Shown here one piece after another: positions 18,132 through 25,853 of a stretch of 64,000 bases of DNA. Position 1 is the first letter of the stretch. Each line of letters starts with the position of its first letter. The position numbers were made by a program, and so were the translations under genes. The DNA comes from Moanibacter sp965226025 (GTDB lineage: Bacteria > Verrucomicrobiota > Verrucomicrobiia > Opitutales > UBA2987). The notes under the pieces are model-generated. The model searched no databases. It worked only from the letters and a program-made list of their open reading frames with translations, and had not been told where the DNA came from. Location: NCBI GenBank assembly GCA_965226025.1, contig CBDDCD010000001.1, forward strand, positions 620,001 through 684,000, written 5' to 3'.

Positions 18132-19531
18132 GAACTGGTCGCACCGAGCGATGAGGATGCGTTTAGTGCGAGATAAACGCCAACGGGAGCGAGAAAGACT
18201 ATTAAAGGAGATAGATAAATGCCTAGATTGACGAGGGAGTTTTCTCGGTAGTCTCGCTTTCCGAAAAGCGGGAAGTTCGGATCACTGTAGGTTGAAAACG
18301 GTTCCAGATGTGGTCTGATGAAATAGGCGTAGGCAAGGGCTAGAAAAATTCCGATTGCAAGGATAGTCCAGGTAGTTGAATGCTGAAGTAGCTTGGACAG
18401 AGCTGGGAAGAGATTCAGAGCTCGACAGAGACCGTATAGTAGACCGATGCCGACCGCAGCCAGGAAGATGAAGAGGATTTTAGATCGAAGGTCGCCAAAG
18501 TAGGCGGGGGAGGTTAACATATAGAATCCGATTCCAACAAAGAGCATAGCAATTGCAGATCCGACAAAGAGAGAAGGCGACCTAACTGGGGAATTGTCAT
18601 CCGAGTGTTTCGGCTTGAATGCTTCGAAAATAGGAATCATGGCTACAAGAATCGGACAGAGAAGGAAGCCGTCGATGCGTGCGAAAAATGAAAATCCTAA
18701 GAGTAGCCCTGCTGCCACTTGGGCTCGGGAGTTGTGAAGGATCATTCCATAGGCGTTGAGAAGAATCGCGGATAAGATGAAGAATTGGGCGATTGGCTCG
18801 CTCAATGTGATCCGGGCAATCCAAAGTTGCATCGGGTTGATGGCAAAAAAGATGGCGGCAACAAGAGAGAGCCAATGTGGCATGAGCAAGCAACAGATCC
18901 CGTAGAAGAGAAGAATACTGATGGCGGCAATGAATGCGTTGGTCGAATAGATGCCCGCACTCCCGAAGGTTGCGTTAGACTGTGCCATCCAAAGAGGAAG
19001 CAAAGGAGAGAAGATCACCCTCAAATTGTCGGGAGTTCTGGCTAGCCCTGTCGATGAATAGCCTTGTCCCACAATTCGGATGAGATTGTTGTGAGACAGG
19101 TCGACCGGATAATCGACATGTAGCTTTCCCTTGTCGGTGAGATGCATGGCATGATTTGCATACACACTTTGATCTCTGCCCGTAAAAATGCTTTCGTAGG
19201 AAAAAGAAGCGGAGAGTACAAAATAGGCGATGGCGAAGGCTAGCAGAAGCACGGTGCGGGGCGCAGCCAAGCGTTTGAGATCAGGCAGAGTTGAGAACTG
19301 CCATAGAACCGCTGTTGCGCACCATCCCGCGGCTCCGATATGGAGTGGAGAATAGACTGAAAAGATTGCTGATCCAATCAGAGGAAACGACCAGATCAGC
19401 ATCCCAAGGGCTTGGGAAAGCGCGAGGTTCGATTCGAGGGCCCACGAATTTTTCCACTCGGCTTTTAGGAGACGGCCAAGCACAAATGAACCGGTCAAAA
19501 AAGAGGCAGGGAACAGGCCTGCGGCGATCAA
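18116..19531 (-). CDS. Membrane glycosyltransferase (GT39/ArnT-like), N-terminal part before a frameshift
   Basis: 471 residues with about 12 hydrophobic segments. FTGRDQSVYANHAMHLTDKG, after the first few segments, corresponds to the catalytic first periplasmic loop of GT-C enzymes, with acidic residues before Tyr-Ala-Asn. The family moves sugars from polyprenyl-phosphate carriers onto lipids or proteins at the outer face of the inner membrane. The last residues (ASSSLGATSSCYHL) are out of frame; the family sequence continues in the frame of the downstream part at 17085-18131. The gene starts 35 bases from the divergent membrane-protein gene at 19567. Likely a surface-glycan gene. Confidence 0.75.
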   Translation of the reverse strand: MIAAGLFPASFLTGSFVLGRLLKAEWKNSWALESNLALSQALGMLIWSFPLIGSAIFSVYSPLHIGAAGWCATAVLWQFSTLPDLKRLAAPRTVLLLAFAIAYFVLSASFSYESIFTGRDQSVYANHAMHLTDKGKLHVDYPVDLSHNNLIRIVGQGYSSTGLARTPDNLRVIFSPLLPLWMAQSNATFGSAGIYSTNAFIAAISILLFYGICCLLMPHWLSLVAAIFFAINPMQLWIARITLSEPIAQFFILSAILLNAYGMILHNSRAQVAAGLLLGFSFFARIDGFLLCPILVAMIPIFEAFKPKHSDDNSPVRSPSLFVGSAIAMLFVGIGFYMLTSPAYFGDLRSKILFIFLAAVGIGLLYGLCRALNLFPALSKLLQHSTTWTILAIGIFLALAYAYFIRPHLEPFSTYSDPNFPLFGKRDYRENSLVNLGIYLSPLIVFLAPVGVYLALNASSSLGATSSCYHL

Positions 19532-19566
19532 CTGCTGGAGTAGAGTCAGGGGCGATTCTCCATTGA

Positions 19567-20472
19567 ATGCCTAGTTCGGCTGAAAAAATGACTGTGACGC
19601 TAGTACTTCGATGGACATTGGGTTCATTGCGAGATACCATCGCGATACTCTGGGACAATCAGACAATTGGAAGTTCGCGTGTTAGAAGTGTGATTTCGTG
19701 TCTGTATTTGGCGACAATTGGACTCTTCGTATTTAAGATTGGTCAATTCTACAGTAGCGATACGGGTCTCACGAGCCTTGTCTCTTTCGGTGTTCACTTT
19801 GAGACGAATCGATCATCTGTACTCAGAGGTGAGGACTACTACCTGTATCCGAATTACGGGTACGATTCACAGTTTTACGTACAGCTGGCAACCGATCCGT
19901 CCTTGAAGGATCCAGATTTGGCATTGGCTTTGGACAACCCGGCCTACCGTGCGCGCCGCATTCTTCTTCCAACGGCAGCTCATTTAATTGGATTTGGGAA
20001 GGTCTCGCTCATTCTCATTGCCTATCCACTCATCGCAGTCCTCGCCTGGCTAGCTTTCGCCATTCTGCTAATTAGGTGGCTACCTCCTCTTGATTTACAG
20101 AGCTTTCTGCGTTGGGTTCTGTTTCTCTTTGGTAGCGGTGTGATCTTCAGTACGCGTTTCAGTCTCCCTGATTCGTCCACATTTCTTCTTGCCGTTGTGA
20201 CTGTCGCGTTGGCAGAGAAAAACCGAACCTGGCTTGCCACATTTCTGATCGCGATTTCTGGACTTGGCAAGGAATCGAACATCCTCAGTGGAGTGGCGAT
20301 ATTACCTTTATGTGGAAGAGGGCGAAAGAAGGTAATAAAAATGTTCATTCAAGGTGTCTTGATCGCCGCACCCATATCGCTTTGGCTCCTGTATGTTGAA
20401 TATCGATTTCCCAGCGGCTTTGGAGGGATAAGGGTGCAGGGAATCTTTCCATTCCCTTCGTCGACTTTCTGA
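19567..20472 (+). CDS. Multi-pass membrane protein, glycopolymer-type, N-terminal part before a frameshift
   Basis: 302 residues with a first membrane segment at about 40-60 and a periplasmic loop YPNYGYDSQFYVQLATDPSL KDPDLALALDNPAYRARRIL; this loop type is common in GT-C-like proteins linked to cell-surface glycopolymers. Five or more membrane segments follow. The frame ends at 20472 with a non-homologous tail (GIFPFPSSTF). In the next frame the sequence runs GNLSIPFVDFLNRWVEVWDE into the part at 20481-20831. One G missing from the GGG at 20439-20441 restores the join, giving about 421 residues. ATG at 19567 or 19588 could be the start. Function by context only: surface polysaccharide assembly. 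Confidence 0.68.
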   Translation: MPSSAEKMTVTLVLRWTLGSLRDTIAILWDNQTIGSSRVRSVISCLYLATIGLFVFKIGQFYSSDTGLTSLVSFGVHFETNRSSVLRGEDYYLYPNYGYDSQFYVQLATDPSLKDPDLALALDNPAYRARRILLPTAAHLIGFGKVSLILIAYPLIAVLAWLAFAILLIRWLPPLDLQSFLRWVLFLFGSGVIFSTRFSLPDSSTFLLAVVTVALAEKNRTWLATFLIAISGLGKESNILSGVAILPLCGRGRKKVIKMFIQGVLIAAPISLWLLYVEYRFPSGFGGIRVQGIFPFPSSTF

Positions 20473-20480
20473 ATCGGTGG

Positions 20481-20831
20481 GTGGAAGTTTGGGACGAATT
20501 CGAATATCGAAGTGACTACCTCGACGATATACACGGACTATACGGTCTTGTATCAGTAACGACGCAGGCTCTTTTTGTGGTCCTATACAGACGGCATTTG
20601 AACCCCTGGTGGCGAATTGGATTCACCTATGCATTACTGATTCCAATTCTAGGTTCTGGAATATGGGAAGGGTTTCCGATGGCAGCTGTGCGCGTGCTTC
20701 TCCCATTGAACCTGGCCTTTAATCTCTTGGTTCCTCGAGGATTGAAATTCACGCCAGTATTGATTCTCGGCAATCTTTCAGTTCTTAGTTTCGATTATCG
20801 GCTGGGGCCTCCTCTTTTCCAACCATCCTGA
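20481..20831 (+). CDS. C-terminal part of the preceding membrane protein (frameshifted)
   Basis: 116 residues beginning within VEVWDEFEYRSDYLDDIHGL and containing three more hydrophobic segments (GLVSVTTQALFVVLYRR, IGFTYALLIPILGSG, VRVLLPLNLAFNLLVPRG). It is read as the C-terminal third of the gene that starts at 19567, separated by a single-base frameshift near 20440, and not as an independent gene. It ends 15 bases before the convergent cupin-like gene. Confidence 0.6.
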   Translation: MEVWDEFEYRSDYLDDIHGLYGLVSVTTQALFVVLYRRHLNPWWRIGFTYALLIPILGSGIWEGFPMAAVRVLLPLNLAFNLLVPRGLKFTPVLILGNLSVLSFDYRLGPPLFQPS

Positions 20832-20845
20832 TGAACGATGCACTT

Positions 20846-22048
20846 TCACTCAGTCTCCATTAATACTGCATCCAGAACGACTAGAGGTTCATCACCAACA
20901 CGGGATATCCGAGCGCTCATTCCGGCGGGGATTCCGGTATGATCATGGACTTCGAGTGTAGAACTGACCGGACCGACCGTAAATTCCGCAGCCCCCTTGA
21001 CGACGGAGAAGATTCGGTAGGTGTCTTCAGGCAGTGACAGACCCTCGGGGCCGGCTTTCGAGATTCCCAACTCCAAGGCTCCGCATTTGCCGGATGCAGT
21101 GGCGGAGGGAGGAAATAGAACCTCCCTGTGGCCACCGTGTGATTGGGCAATCCGCTCAATTTCGCGTTCGAGGTAGATGCTGTTGTTCATCTTATCCGAT
21201 TCGAGCGGTTCCTGATTGAGGTCCTCCGCCTTGGCGGGTCGAGCATCGACATCGAAGAAGACGCCCCATCCGGCCAAGGTCATGGAACCGAAAATGAACG
21301 GCACCCAATGGACATTATCGTCGAGATTGTCCATGCCATGCTCGATTTTCGCCGGAATGGCCATCCCATAGCCCTCCGTCATGACCGTAGCGCAATCTCC
21401 GAGCATGGTAGCACCATGCATTGGCGAATAGCCGAGATGGATCTCAATTCCCTCGTGATGAAAATGATTCGTGGCCCCAATGCATTTGCCGGGCAGATGG
21501 GCCGAATTCCACGAGAAGTTTTCACCGTAAATCAGTGAAACGATATAAATACCGAGATTGGGCACCAGGAAAGTGCTTTGCTCAGGGAGGACATCATCCC
21601 TTGCCGTGTAGATCCCGTTGCAGGTGCTGATTCGTTCAATGTTTTTAGTAAAGCAACTCCCGATCTGGCCTAAGGTTTCCGAGCCGGATTCATCCGTTAG
21701 TCGGGTTAGGCCTTCCTGCACGGCACGCGTCCACTGATCGTAACTATGAAAAGTAAAGGATAGGGCACGGAAATCAATCGGGACCGGAACCGTTCCCAGG
21801 TTCTGCAGATTCTCAAGAAGACGCAGGGTACCCGCGCCACCTTCAGAACCACCGCCCTCCTCTTCGAGATATTTCTTGAGCGCTTCTCGACAGCCGTGGA
21901 ATGCTCCGATTGTCTGAGAGCGGTAGGCGTAAGCGTAGAGTCTCGCCAACGCTATATCCTCTTGATCGATATGAAAAACGCTTCGGAGATTCTGATGGCA
22001 TGTCTCCGCTTTCTCCACCAGGCGACGGTAATTTTCGTGTGTTTTCAT
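20846..22048 (-). CDS. Cupin-like protein of unknown function
   Basis: 400 residues. The first 190 residues are helical without a recognised motif. Residues about 195-260 hold GATNHFHHEGIEIHLGYSPM, with His and Glu spaced like a metal-binding cupin motif. The last 90 residues (LSLPEDTYRIFSVVKGAAEF TVG, DHTGIPAGMSARI) look like a second cupin barrel without the metal ligands. It probably binds a small molecule and could be an isomerase or dioxygenase, but I assign no reaction. The neighbouring epimerase-type gene reads in the same direction. The 99 bases between them are exactly one repeat element; no good ribosome binding site remains. Confidence 0.65.
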   Translation of the reverse strand: MKTHENYRRLVEKAETCHQNLRSVFHIDQEDIALARLYAYAYRSQTIGAFHGCREALKKYLEEEGGGSEGGAGTLRLLENLQNLGTVPVPIDFRALSFTFHSYDQWTRAVQEGLTRLTDESGSETLGQIGSCFTKNIERISTCNGIYTARDDVLPEQSTFLVPNLGIYIVSLIYGENFSWNSAHLPGKCIGATNHFHHEGIEIHLGYSPMHGATMLGDCATVMTEGYGMAIPAKIEHGMDNLDDNVHWVPFIFGSMTLAGWGVFFDVDARPAKAEDLNQEPLESDKMNNSIYLEREIERIAQSHGGHREVLFPPSATASGKCGALELGISKAGPEGLSLPEDTYRIFSVVKGAAEFTVGPVSSTLEVHDHTGIPAGMSARISRVGDEPLVVLDAVLMETE

Positions 22049-22050
22049 CC

Positions 22051-22149
22051 TAGGAATCTGTCGGGCTTTGCACTTCGTAACAGACCTGAACTTCGAATCA
22101 TAGGTTGACGTTTGTAAATTGCGACCAACTTCATACCGACAGACTCCTA
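22051..22149. repeat. TA-flanked inverted-end element, copy A (99 bp)
   Basis: Ends TA-GGAATCTGTCGG and CCGACAGACTCC-TA. Body similarity to copies at 53148 and (inverted) 24371 is clear, for example the shared ACAGACCTGAACTTC and GGTTGACG. The right TA plus the G of its complement forms the TAG stop of the epimerase gene at 22147-22149. The left end lies 2 bases from the ATG of the next gene. Confidence 0.85.
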
Positions 22150-23079
22150 GCCTTTCAATTGGGCGACAATCTCGTCGGCCATTTTATCGAGGTCATACTC
22201 CGCACCCCAACCCCAGTCAATCCTCGCCGTCGAATCGTCAATGTATTGAGGCCAGCTGTCCACGATCGCGGACAGATTCGGATCCGGCTCATATTCGATC
22301 TCGGTGTCGGGCAGTATTCGCAAAACCGCCCCAGCCAATTCCTTGGCCGAGAGTCCAAGCCCATGGACATTATAAACCCTTCTCGATAGTTTCTCTTCGG
22401 GAGCGTCGAAAAGAAGGAGAAGGGCCCGGATCGCGTCCCCAATGTATATCACCGGAAAGGTGGCATCCGGCCCTACCTCAAATTTGAACTTTCCGCTCTC
22501 AACCGCCTCCACGAAAATCGCGGAACAGAAAGCGCTGGCGGCGCCGGTCGCGCCGCGCGGCGCCACCAAGGTGGGGAATCGGATACTGCGGAAGTCGATT
22601 CCAAAGCGGAGGTGGTAATAATTGCCCAGACACTCACCCGCGACTTTGGTAACCCCATAGAGGGAGGCGGGCCACATCGGGGCGTCGATCTCGAGAGGTT
22701 CGGGTATGTAGGACCCATAAGTGGCCAGGGAACTCGAAAAGATCACTCGAGGGATACCCTCCCTCTTCGCCGCTTCCAGGACGTTGCGGGTGCCGTCCAT
22801 ATTTATTCTCCAAGCCAGATCGCTCTCTCGCTCCGACTGGGCTGAGAGGAGCGAAGCAAGGTGGAAAATGGCGTCGATCTTGTGCTCCCTGACCGCCCCA
22901 GCGACACTCTCGAAATCGGTTACGTCGCCTTCGAATAAGCCGGTCTTTCCGAATTCTTCCGACAAAATCAAAGGATCCTCGGCACGGTCAAAGAGAACAA
23001 CATTGTAACCACGACGTACCAGCGGGATGAGCAACCGCGAACCGAGATTGCCCATTCCACCCGTTATGAGAATGTTCAT
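22147..23079 (-). CDS. NAD-dependent epimerase/dehydratase, L-threonine 3-dehydrogenase (SDR) type
   Basis: Extended short-chain dehydrogenase. MNILITGGMGNLGSRLL is the NAD-binding Rossmann start, SLYGVTKVAGE carries the catalytic Tyr-x-x-x-Lys, and SSSLA supplies the Ser. The C-terminal segment AIVDSWPQYIDDSTARIDWG followed by WGAEYDLDKMADEIV resembles the SDR form of threonine dehydrogenase (threonine to 2-amino-3-ketobutyrate) more than UDP-galactose epimerases. The open frame extends 16 codons upstream into a repeat element, so the ATG at 23077-23079 is chosen; it gives 310 residues, the usual size. Substrate assignment is tentative. Confidence 0.82.
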   Translation of the reverse strand: MNILITGGMGNLGSRLLIPLVRRGYNVVLFDRAEDPLILSEEFGKTGLFEGDVTDFESVAGAVREHKIDAIFHLASLLSAQSERESDLAWRINMDGTRNVLEAAKREGIPRVIFSSSLATYGSYIPEPLEIDAPMWPASLYGVTKVAGECLGNYYHLRFGIDFRSIRFPTLVAPRGATGAASAFCSAIFVEAVESGKFKFEVGPDATFPVIYIGDAIRALLLLFDAPEEKLSRRVYNVHGLGLSAKELAGAVLRILPDTEIEYEPDPNLSAIVDSWPQYIDDSTARIDWGWGAEYDLDKMADEIVAQLKG

Positions 23080-23084
23080 GTCGC

Positions 23085-23151
23085 TAGGAGTCTGTCGGAC
23101 TATGACGTTCGATTGCTTCCTAGGCAACAGAGTTCGTTCAAAAGACTCCTA
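23085..23151. repeat. TA-flanked inverted-end element, short variant D (67 bp)
   Basis: Ends TA-GGAGTCTGTCGG and AAAAGACTCC-TA; the body differs from the 99 bp copies. It fills the space between two genes: its right TA is part of the TAG stop at 23149-23151, and its left end is 5 bases from the ATG at 23079. Confidence 0.75.
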
Positions 23152-23607
23152 GCGAGCGCTCTCTTCTTCAGTCGGGGCATTCAGTTTCTGGCGCGCCTCC
23201 TCTTCATCCCAGGTTGGGTAGAACATATAGACGAGCACGGCGATAATGATGACGATCGCGGCACCGACCAAAATTATTACCAAGCAGCCTTTTTTCGTCT
23301 CCGCAACCGAGCTCGGTGAGCTGAATTCGTAAGCTCCCTCACTCGGTGGGACCTCGACTTCAGCCGCTCCTACGAGCTCCGGTTCCGGGGTTGCGATTTC
23401 TGTAGTATCGGGAGCGGATTGGACAGCATCCTGATGAGGCGAAGGAGGTTCGGTGGAAAGCTCCTCCCGATCGGATTCTTCAATCAGTCGGGAAGCCGAC
23501 CCTTCTCCAACCTCCCCCTTTAACTCCCCGATCTTCCGGTTGATCCACCCTAGGTGCTTTTCGAGAAGGGCTTTCTGCTCGATAAGCTCCTGGAGACTGA
23601 TTTTCAC
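23149..23607 (-). CDS. Tail-anchored coiled-coil protein of unknown function
   Basis: 152 residues from GTG at 23607, which overlaps the rpmA stop as GTGA; the longer frame from 23643 lies inside rpmA and is rejected. The N terminus (SLQELIEQKALLEKHLGWIN RKIGELKGE) is a short coiled coil. A low-complexity Pro/Glu/Ser linker follows and then a single C-terminal membrane segment (KKGCLVIILVGAAIVIIIAV LVYMFY). The order suggests a cytoplasmic coiled coil attached to the inner membrane. It is probably co-transcribed with rplU-rpmA. The family is not recognised. Confidence 0.68.
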   Translation of the reverse strand: MKISLQELIEQKALLEKHLGWINRKIGELKGEVGEGSASRLIEESDREELSTEPPSPHQDAVQSAPDTTEIATPEPELVGAAEVEVPPSEGAYEFSSPSSVAETKKGCLVIILVGAAIVIIIAVLVYMFYPTWDEEEARQKLNAPTEEESAR

Positions 23608-23846
23608 GCTTCGACGGATACCCGGCGATGAGCTCCATCCCACTTCACCCGACCGTCCGAGAGCGCGAATAGGGTGAAATCTCTCCCCAGCCCAACATTC
23701 TTTCCAGGATGCATCTTTGTCCCCCTCTGACGCATGATGATGCTCCCGGCGAGAACCGATTCACCATCGTACCTCTTAACTCCAAGGCGTTTGCTCTTGC
23801 TATCCCGCCCATTTCTTGAAGTTCCTTGACCCTTCTTGTGTGCCAT
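23604..23846 (-). CDS. rpmA: 50S ribosomal protein L27
   Basis: Small 50S protein near the peptidyl transferase centre. MAHKKGQGTSRNGRDSKSKR LGVKRYDGE and GSIIMRQRGTKMHPGKNVGL GRDFTLFAL are the full L27 signature. At 80 residues it is slightly short of the common 85, the C terminus being WDGAHRRVSVEA. It follows rplU in the usual L21-L27 order, although 180 bases holding a repeat element now separate them. Confidence 0.97.
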   Translation of the reverse strand: MAHKKGQGTSRNGRDSKSKRLGVKRYDGESVLAGSIIMRQRGTKMHPGKNVGLGRDFTLFALSDGRVKWDGAHRRVSVEA

Positions 23847-23950
23847 TTTCGATTCCTCCGGTTGCCCTTCGCTAATAACCTAGTATTGAGAAAATGAAAC
23901 TGAGATTTGTTGACAATACATTTCTATTTCCTCCGGTGGATGCTGCTGTG

Positions 23951-24028
23951 CCAATCTGTCACGAATGCCGGAAAAGCCCGATCACTCGCCCAGGTATGTT
24001 AGGAAGTGCATTGTCCGACAGATTCCTA
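23951..24028. repeat. TA-flanked inverted-end element, variant H
   Basis: The right end reads CCGACAGATTCC-TA and supplies the TAG stop of rplU at 24026-24028. The left end CCAATCTGTCACG is a degraded form of GGAATCTGTCGG. It sits between rplU and rpmA in the ribosomal protein operon. Confidence 0.6.
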
Positions 24029-24340
24029 CCCATCGATGGACTCGATCTGTATCACTGAAATTTCCTGCCGGTGACCTTGCTTGCGACGATACCCTTTGCG
24101 CCGCTTCTTTTTAAAAACGACTATTTTGGGAGCTCGTTTATTCTCAAGGATCTTGGCGTTTACGGAAGCCCCTTCAACGAAAGGAGTCCCGATCGTGGCG
24201 CTTTCTCCTTCGCCGACCATGAGCACTTCGTCGATCTTCACCGAATCGCCTTCATTCGAATCCTTAAAACGATCTACGGTGAGGACATCGCCTTCCGTAA
24301 CAATATACTGTTGGCCTTGGGTTTTGATTGTCGCTTTCAT
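24026..24340 (-). CDS. rplU: 50S ribosomal protein L21
   Basis: Binds 23S rRNA. MKATIKTQGQQYIVTEGDVL, VDRFKDSNEGDSVKIDEVLM VGEG, ILENKRAPKIVVFKKKRRKG YRRKQGHRQ cover the full family at 104 residues. The open frame goes 25 codons further upstream, but that part is translated repeat element (24371-24470); the ATG at 24338-24340 is the family start. The last codons and the TAG stop coincide with the end of another repeat copy at 24028. Confidence 0.97.
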   Translation of the reverse strand: MKATIKTQGQQYIVTEGDVLTVDRFKDSNEGDSVKIDEVLMVGEGESATIGTPFVEGASVNAKILENKRAPKIVVFKKKRRKGYRRKQGHRQEISVIQIESIDG

Positions 24341-24370
24341 CAGGAAAAGCCGCTCAGATAAATACCCGGC

Positions 24371-24470
24371 TAGGAATCTGTCGGTATGAACTTGGCCGCA
24401 AATTACGACCGTCAACCTCCGATCTGAAGTTCAGGTCTATAGCGAAGCGCGAAGAGCGACAGATTCCTTG
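24371..24470. repeat. TA-flanked inverted-end element, copy C (inverted, about 100 bp)
   Basis: Reading TAGGAATCTGTCGGTATGAA to GCGACAGATTCC. Its reverse complement aligns along the whole length with copies A and B (GACCTGAACTTC, GGAGGTTGACG, TTCATACCGACAG). It lies 30 bases upstream of rplU and may carry or displace its promoter. Confidence 0.8.
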
Positions 24471-24595
24471 CGAAAACGCAACACCAAAAGGAAAATGTCG
24501 GTGTCGGTGTTCTGGAACCGAGGAGCGATTTACCGATCAGACGAAGAGTGAGCGCTGGCGCGGAGACGGATCAATCGGATGTCAACATCACGGCA

Positions 24596-24671
24596 GCGGC
24601 GGCGACAGAGCACCGCCCTCCAATTGGCGCATGTTACCGTTTGATGGAGGGCGGTGCTCTGTCGCCGCCGC
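24596..24671. repeat. Perfect 27-bp-arm hairpin upstream of a methyltransferase gene
   Basis: Arms 24596-24622 and 24645-24671 are exact reverse complements (GCGGCGGCGACAGAGCACCG and its mirror); the loop is 22 bases. There is no T-tract, so it is not a standard terminator. It sits in the 408-base gap between rplU and the methyltransferase. Confidence 0.85.
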
Positions 24672-24748
24672 GAATCGGCCAATTGGCCCGAATCTGGGCC
24701 AATTGAAAACCGCTTAGAAACACTCAACAATCCTGAAGATCCAAGTCA

Positions 24749-25483
24749 ATGGATCCAGAGACGGTCAGAGAATACTTCAGCAGCGACGAGGTGGTTGATC
24801 TCTACGGGCGAGCGGCGAACGGACTTGGGCTGTGGGCTTCCGAAAAGATCGTCTTCCATAAGCTCTTCAAACGCACCGACCGGTTGCTCGATCTCGGTTG
24901 CGGAGCGGGGCGAATCGCCCTCGCTCTTAAGGCCGAGGGTTTCTCGAATATTCGAGGAATCGACTACTCAAATGAAATGATCACGGAGGCCCGTCGGGTG
25001 GCGCGTGCGAGGAGACTCCAGGTTCCATTCAAAGTCGGCGATGCGACAGACCTAAAGATGCCTGATTCGGATCTCGACGGAGTGATTTTCGGATTCAATG
25101 GACTGATGCACATTCCTCGCCGGGATGGGCGCCGTAGGGCGATGAGTGAAGCCTACAGGGTGTTGCGCTCTGATCGGTACTTCGTATTCACCACCCATGA
25201 CCGCGCGACGGCTAATTTCCGAAAATTCTGGCGGAAAGAAAAGTCCCTTTGGAGAACCGGAAAACAGAAGGAGGAATTGGACGATTTTGGCGATCGATTC
25301 GAATCCACGCCTCTTGGAGAACTGTTCATTCATGTTCCCAGCACTGAGGAGATCAGGCGGGACCTGAAATCGACAGGGTTCAAGACGCTCTCAGACTTTC
25401 GCCGTTCTCAGGTCGCCAACGAGTCATCGGCGGTTCGAGAATTTTCCGACGACTGCCGTTTCTGGGTTGCCCAGAAACCCTAA
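24749..25483 (+). CDS. Class I SAM-dependent methyltransferase
   Basis: 244 residues. RLLDLGCGAGRIALALKAEG (motif I), IRGIDYSNEMITEARRVAR, VGDATDLKMPDSDLDGVIFG and YRVLRSDRYFVFTTHDRATA are the SAM-binding core of the UbiE/Methyltransf_11 group. The substrate is not predictable: the 60-residue insert after the core (FRKFWRKEKSLWRTGKQKEE) is basic and may contact the substrate. The gene stands alone between two palindromic elements. Confidence 0.85.
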   Translation: MDPETVREYFSSDEVVDLYGRAANGLGLWASEKIVFHKLFKRTDRLLDLGCGAGRIALALKAEGFSNIRGIDYSNEMITEARRVARARRLQVPFKVGDATDLKMPDSDLDGVIFGFNGLMHIPRRDGRRRAMSEAYRVLRSDRYFVFTTHDRATANFRKFWRKEKSLWRTGKQKEELDDFGDRFESTPLGELFIHVPSTEEIRRDLKSTGFKTLSDFRRSQVANESSAVREFSDDCRFWVAQKP

Positions 25484-25604
25484 CAGCACACTTTGCACGA
25501 TTGCATCTTATATGATTCCCGGTTTCACTATTCTCTCTGCTCCCTGGAAGATGGACCTGTAAATCGTGTGAAAATTCCGGGACTGATTCTTCCTTCGAAT
25601 CATT

Positions 25605-25799
25605 GGCTGCCCGGTCTTGCGCCGGGGTGGTGCACATTCTTTGCTACAGAAGCCTTGCCGCCAAATACCCCACTCCGGTCCTTTCTTTCCTCAGCCACAT
25701 CGCGGCTGAGGAAAGAAAGGACCGGAGTGGGGTGGGTTGTCCCAATCGTGTTTACTAGCTTCAGAACGAGCACCACCCCGGCGCAAGACCGGGGCAGCC
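25605..25799. repeat. Nested palindromic element, copy 2 (195 bp)
   Basis: Outer arms 25605-25633 and 25770-25799 pair over 29-30 bp (one base missing in the left arm). Inner arms 25668-25696 and 25704-25732 are 29 bp perfect reverse complements around a 7-base loop. It has the same architecture and similar outer arms (CGCCGGGGTGG) as the element at 10766-10962. It lies just upstream of the ABC-class ATPase gene. Confidence 0.85.
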
Positions 25800-25853
25800 T
25801 AACTAACGCCATTCAGGCGCGGATCCGCTGAGTCCAGAAGATCAACTCAACTT

